NCBI GenBank assembly: GCA_022376465.1
Contig: JACDTU010000006.1
Span: 930,001-994,000 of the forward strand
Source: Cubamyces lactineus
Taxonomy: Eukaryota; Basidiomycota; Agaricomycetes; Polyporales; Polyporaceae
DNA: 64,000 nt
Direction of reading: 5' to 3'
The position numbers and the translations under genes were made by a program. Under the pieces are notes generated by a model that saw only the letters and a list, made by a program, of their open reading frames with translations, did not search any database and was not told the DNA's origin. Shown in pieces: positions 59,965 through 64,000 of the stretch (position 1 is the first letter of the stretch; the number at the start of each line of letters is the position of its first letter).

Positions 59965-61245
59965 ATCGCGTTGACAGTTGCAAAGAGAACAACCAAACGA
60001 GCACCCGTGTAGGCGTGCGAGCTCTACGCCCCCCTTCCCCTTCAAGCATATATCTAGGTCGATGGCTTAGGCAATCCGAGAAGGCAACTCGCTTGGAAAT
60101 CATCTGGACCACAGGCGTCTTTACCCAAAGGCGTCTCGGACGCCTTGAATCCCTATCATTGGACGGGTATGCCTGAGAGCGGAAACGAACGAGGATCGTA
60201 ACTCCCACCGTTCGACGCTGCGCTTTCATAGGAAGGCCGCTGGCGAATTTGACCCTCGCTAACAGGTACCGGCTCAAAGATAGCTCTGCGTGCATAAATA
60301 CTCATCAGCGCCATTCCCACCAGCTACCTGCGGCTTTGTCAGTATGTTATGTATCGCTTAGTGAATAGATGAGAACTAGATACTCACATCATCTGTGTTT
60401 TGCGCGAATTGACTTCGCAACGTTGGTGTCAAGGACCAATGAAGGAGACGCTGAACGGACGATCGACGTCGCGAATGTCGATATTGAATTGGACGCGAGT
60501 CCTACGGCGTTCAAAGCATCCAGCGGACGGCGATAGGGCGTTCTCCTGACCATCGCGTGGGACGGCTTCACCGGGTGTTCCTGCTGCTGAGACTTCACCC
60601 GAATGGCCGGGTAACATTCATAGATTGTGGATGTATGTGAATGTGAGCAGCATCGACTCCCCGCTCACCGGTACATGCAGTCAAGCCCGAGTTTGACCAC
60701 ACGGACGTGCCTATCAATTACCTGCTCGTAGAGTAGAAGCATGCTGAGCAACATAATTTTGATGCAGGACACAACGTGTATGCGATGGGTTCATCGAGAG
60801 GCCCACCGTTGAGGATACAACAGCAGTCGCACATATCGACATGACGACTTGAGCACATAATTTTCTTTCGTTGTAGACCGTACTTACTCAGCGTTCAATA
60901 GATATCATGCTCTGCCCATGGAAGAGTGCCCCTTACGAAGACCGGGACAAGTCAGAAGACATGCAAACTCAAAGACATGGATAGAAGACGAGTCGAGACA
61001 GACGAACCACAGCGCGCACTAGGCGCTGACGGGAGGACTGGGATCAAAGTCGTACCACTTCGGGTGAATTACCACGAAAGGCAATTCCGTCGCCAACGGT
61101 GGCAGGGTGAGAGGCGATTATTGCCAGTGTGGCACGACTTGAAAATGTCCTTGACAGTCGAGACCACCGACAGCGACGACGAGACCCACGGCGACAGCTC
61201 TGGAGCACCCGCAACGACGCTCATAAACCGCCTTAGACTGCCACC
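59965..61245. promoter_or_regulatory. Divergent intergenic region, MFS remnant and ERG1
   Basis: About 1.3 kb between opposite starts. An ATATAT element lies at about 60048-60055, roughly 85 bases upstream of the MFS start. No TATA element was placed for ERG1. Frames up to 127 codons lack features. Confidence 0.4.
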
Positions 61246-62898
61246 ATGACGGCCTCCAACGCCTCCAGCGCGAACACCAGCAAACCAATGTGGTCCGCGT
61301 CCTACGACATCCTCATCGTCGGTGCCGGCATCGCCGGGTCCGCCCTCGCCCATGCCCTCTCCGCCGCGGCCACCGCCCGCGGTCGCCCTCTCAAGATCTG
61401 CTTGCTCGAACGGTCCCTCGCGGAGCCCGACCGGATCGTCGGCGAGCTGCTCCAACCTGGCGGCATCATGGCTCTCAAAAAGCTCGGGCTCGAGTCGTGC
61501 GTGGAAGGTATTGACGCGATACCGACGTATGGCTATTGCGTGATGCTGGACGGCAAGCCAGTGCACATTCCTTACCCCGAGGGGTACGAAGGCCGCGCGT
61601 TCCACCACGGCCGCTTCATCCAGGCGTTGCGCGCGAAGGCGAAGGAGGCGGCGTGCGTGGAGGTCATCGAAGCGACCGTGTCGGAGTTGATTGAGTGCCC
61701 GCTGTCGGGACGTATCCTTGGCGTGCGCGCGACGAGGAAGGAGGAAGGCGCGGTCGAGAAGGAGGCGTTCTTTGCGGACCTCACCGTCGTCGCCGACGGG
61801 TGCTTCTCCAACTTCCGCAACCAGGTCATGGGCAAGGCGGCGCTAACACCGGAGACGAAGGGCCATTTCGTCGGACTTGTGCTGGAGGACGCGACGTTGC
61901 CCATACCCAAGCACGGTACGGTTTCCCTCGTCGAGGGCCACGGCCCGGTGCTGCTATACCAGATTGGCACGCACGACACGCGGATACTGGTCGACGTGAA
62001 GAACCCCGTCCCTTCCGACCTCAAGGGTCACATCCTCACCAACATCATCCCTCAACTTCCCGCCTCCCTTCACCTCCCTGCGCAAAAGGCGATTGAGAAA
62101 GACCGTCTACGGCGGATGCCGAACTCTTTCCTCCCACCCTCCGAGCAAGGCAAGCGTACGAAGGAAGGTGTTTTGCTGCTCGGCGACTCGTGGAATATGC
62201 GGCATCCGCTTACGGGCGGAGGTATGACCGTCGCGTTTAACGACGTCGTGCTCCTCCGCGACATGCTCCTCGACGTCAAGGATCTCGCGGACTGGACGCA
62301 AATCTCTCATATGCTGCACAAGTGGCATTGGGCGCGCAAGCCGCTCGCGTCAACAGTGAACATTCTGAGTGTTGCGCTGTACGACCTCTTCAGTGCGCAA
62401 GGTATGAAATTTCGCGTCTGGTGATTGTGTTGCAGCTACTCAAGCAGCAATCATAGACCCGTACCTTGAAGTGCTCCGAACAGGGTGCTTCAAGTACTTC
62501 GAGCTCGGTGGGAACTGTGTCAGGGAGCCTGTCAGCTTGCTTGCTGGGTAAGTCAGCCCCAGATTGCGCACTATGATCAATAGTGCTCACATGTATGCGC
62601 GTCGCAGTATCGAGCAGGCTCCGTTCATGCTCTTCCGACACTTCTTCACCGTCGCGCTGTACGCCATCTGGATCCTGTTCACCAGCCCACGGCAGGTGGG
62701 CGTCGCGAACGGCAAACCGGTGTATGCTCGCCCTCGACCAGACGAGTACCCCTTCTTGGCAATCAAGAGCTTGCGAGTGGTAAGCATGTGTCATTCCTTC
62801 GTTTATGCTGTTCCGGCTCATCAAGGTGACTTCTCCGCTAGTTCTGGACGGCCGTCATCGTCTTCATGCCCCTCCTTTGGCAGGAGCTGCGGTACTGA
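61246..62898 (+). CDS. ERG1: Squalene epoxidase (squalene monooxygenase)
   Basis: Four exons (61246-62401, 62436-62547, 62608-62779, 62842-62898) give 498 residues. The ATG has a strong context (CCACC). The FAD-binding fold starts YDILIVGAGIAGSALAHAL. Further family blocks are DRIVGELLQPGGIMALKKLG, FHHGRFIQALRAKA, TVVADGCFSNFRNQ and GDSWNMRHPLTGGGMTVAFN. The C-terminal part (TGCFKYFELGGNCVREPVSL, then hydrophobic FRHFFTVALYAIWILF and a final FWTAVIVFMPLLW) gives the membrane association known for this enzyme. It converts squalene to 2,3-oxidosqualene at the endoplasmic reticulum or lipid droplets, the entry to ergosterol. Length and motifs are normal, so the gene looks intact and unlike its damaged neighbours. 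Confidence 0.95.
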
Positions 62899-64000
62899 AT
62901 TCTCGGTCTCACTAGAGGCCGCCAGTAGACGTTGGGACCTGGGCTTAGACAAATGTATGGTAATATTGTGTAATGTATACCCCAACAGCGATTCCTGCGG
63001 ACACTTGGATGATAGTGATACAGTTCCCTCAATACCTTTGCCAGATACACAATATTACGCAGAGACAGCTCCAGCTTCCCACACTGCAGACACGTTGCTG
63101 CCCGCCATCGCAGAACGTTCTGCGCGCCCGAGGCGTGCACCCCCGCGTGCCTAGATAGAACACTGCGCTCGCCACGAGTTTGTTGGCAATGGAGCGAGAT
63201 AACGACTCTGACGCGTCCGTGCCGTATGTATTGCAAGATGTATGTATTGGATGTTGGATGCTGAGACAACCGCGTGAGAACGAGCAGGGCCGTCCAAGTC
63301 CAAGACGCTTTCCTCCGTTCGTTGAAAGAATCGTCTCAATTTACTTATTCGTGCTCCTGAACGAACGAGGGGACGTTCTGGAGGACGATTTTTGCATTGC
63401 TCTCGCCGCGATGAGTAGGTCGATGTGTGTGTCTGCGGCTAGGCTGAATTGGGCTGCATGATCATCTTGTCCATTAACCGCCACTACCCTCGAATCCGAC
63501 AGCGCTCGGTGTCCGATCTACTACACTTTACGTGACTGCTTTTCGACGGTTCCGCATATTCTCAGCGCGCGCCATTCAGGCCGAGACTTCTGGAGGTCTG
63601 ATAGGAGCTGCGGGGAACAAAGGAGGACCGCGTCGGGACTCTGCAGGAAGAGACTTGAAGAAAGGAGTCGCGGTCGCTGCATCCTGCAATTTCCGGAACG
63701 AGTCCAGCTCTGCGGAGACTACTCGCCACTTGCGTCTACGCGTGGTGATCGCCTAGACGGGCAGCGGAGTCGACGGACGGACGTGCCTTGCCAGTCGCGG
63801 ACTCCGACAAAATCCAATACAACCGCAATTGCAAGGTGACGACAGTCCCTCCTCTCAGCGACCTCAGGCTTGGAAACTCGCGGGCCCACTCTTCTCCATT
63901 TCTGCGCTAGCGGCGATCACACACACTGTCCTCCGCAGGAGCCAAGCAGAGGGAGAGCTGCCAGTTGCAGGCAGTATATCATCCCGACGAGCTCGAGGTG
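62899..64000. other. 3' flank of ERG1, no further gene recognised
   Basis: Only short or featureless frames occur. A gene starting beyond the window edge may have its upstream region here. Confidence 0.4.

Noticed and set aside
54464..62898. Intact biosynthetic gene cluster (reductase, MFS, monooxygenase)
   Set aside because: The reductase and transporter are truncated, and the FAD monooxygenase is clearly the primary-metabolism enzyme ERG1.
29470..62900. Functional sterol cluster from Dap1 and ERG1 in one window
   Set aside because: The genes are about 31 kb apart with unrelated genes between; shared pathway role alone does not support clustering.

Overview
The window looks like nuclear DNA of an agaricomycete fungus, most likely a wood-decaying polypore; that placement is inference. 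The evidence is dense genes split by many short GT-AG introns (roughly 30-70 bases), an AA9 cellulose-active monooxygenase, basidiomycete-type A-T-R adenylate-forming reductases, a CFIm25 cleavage factor, ERG1, a YPP1/TTC7 scaffold and an intron-containing tRNA-Leu. Where I traced splicing base by base, the joined exons kept an open frame.

Layout. 1-8.6 kb: start of an unknown minus-strand gene, a methionine-permease-like transporter and a full-length NRPS-like reductase, all on the minus strand. 8.6-10.5 kb: nothing recognised. 10.5-15.4 kb: a single-pass membrane protein with a Ser/Pro repeat, a poorly resolved stretch with one candidate membrane exon, and CFIm25. 16.2-19.2 kb: two tandem alpha/beta hydrolases of identical length. 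19.4-29.1 kb: a RhoGEF and a SulP-STAS-cNMP transporter, divergent. 29.5-32.7 kb: Dap1-type haem protein, a secreted BNR_4 beta-propeller protein and tRNA-Leu(AAG). 33.1-38.2 kb: an F-box protein and a coiled-coil protein. 39.2-48.2 kb: YPP1/TTC7 and two basic, probably nuclear proteins, one built around a four-times-repeated RQ-A-FFD-G-LP-G motif I do not recognise. 48.6-54.2 kb: ornithine cyclodeaminase/mu-crystallin family enzyme, SDR and AA9 LPMO. 54.5-60.0 kb: a second NRPS-like reductase lacking its N-terminal part, next to an MFS transporter lacking a recognisable C-terminal half, with a repeat-rich junction between them. 61.2-62.9 kb: squalene epoxidase.

Most genes are housekeeping or lignocellulose-related. 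The two A-T-R reductases, SDR, OCD-family enzyme and MFS remnant could be parts of a secondary-metabolite locus, but conserved genes interrupt them and two of them are damaged, so I do not claim an intact cluster. I found no clear new multi-gene system. The strongest unusual signals are the 58.0-58.7 kb scar, where one repeat copy carries a perfect 55-base minus-strand intron that the other copy lacks, and the new repeat motif in the 43.6-45.9 kb protein.
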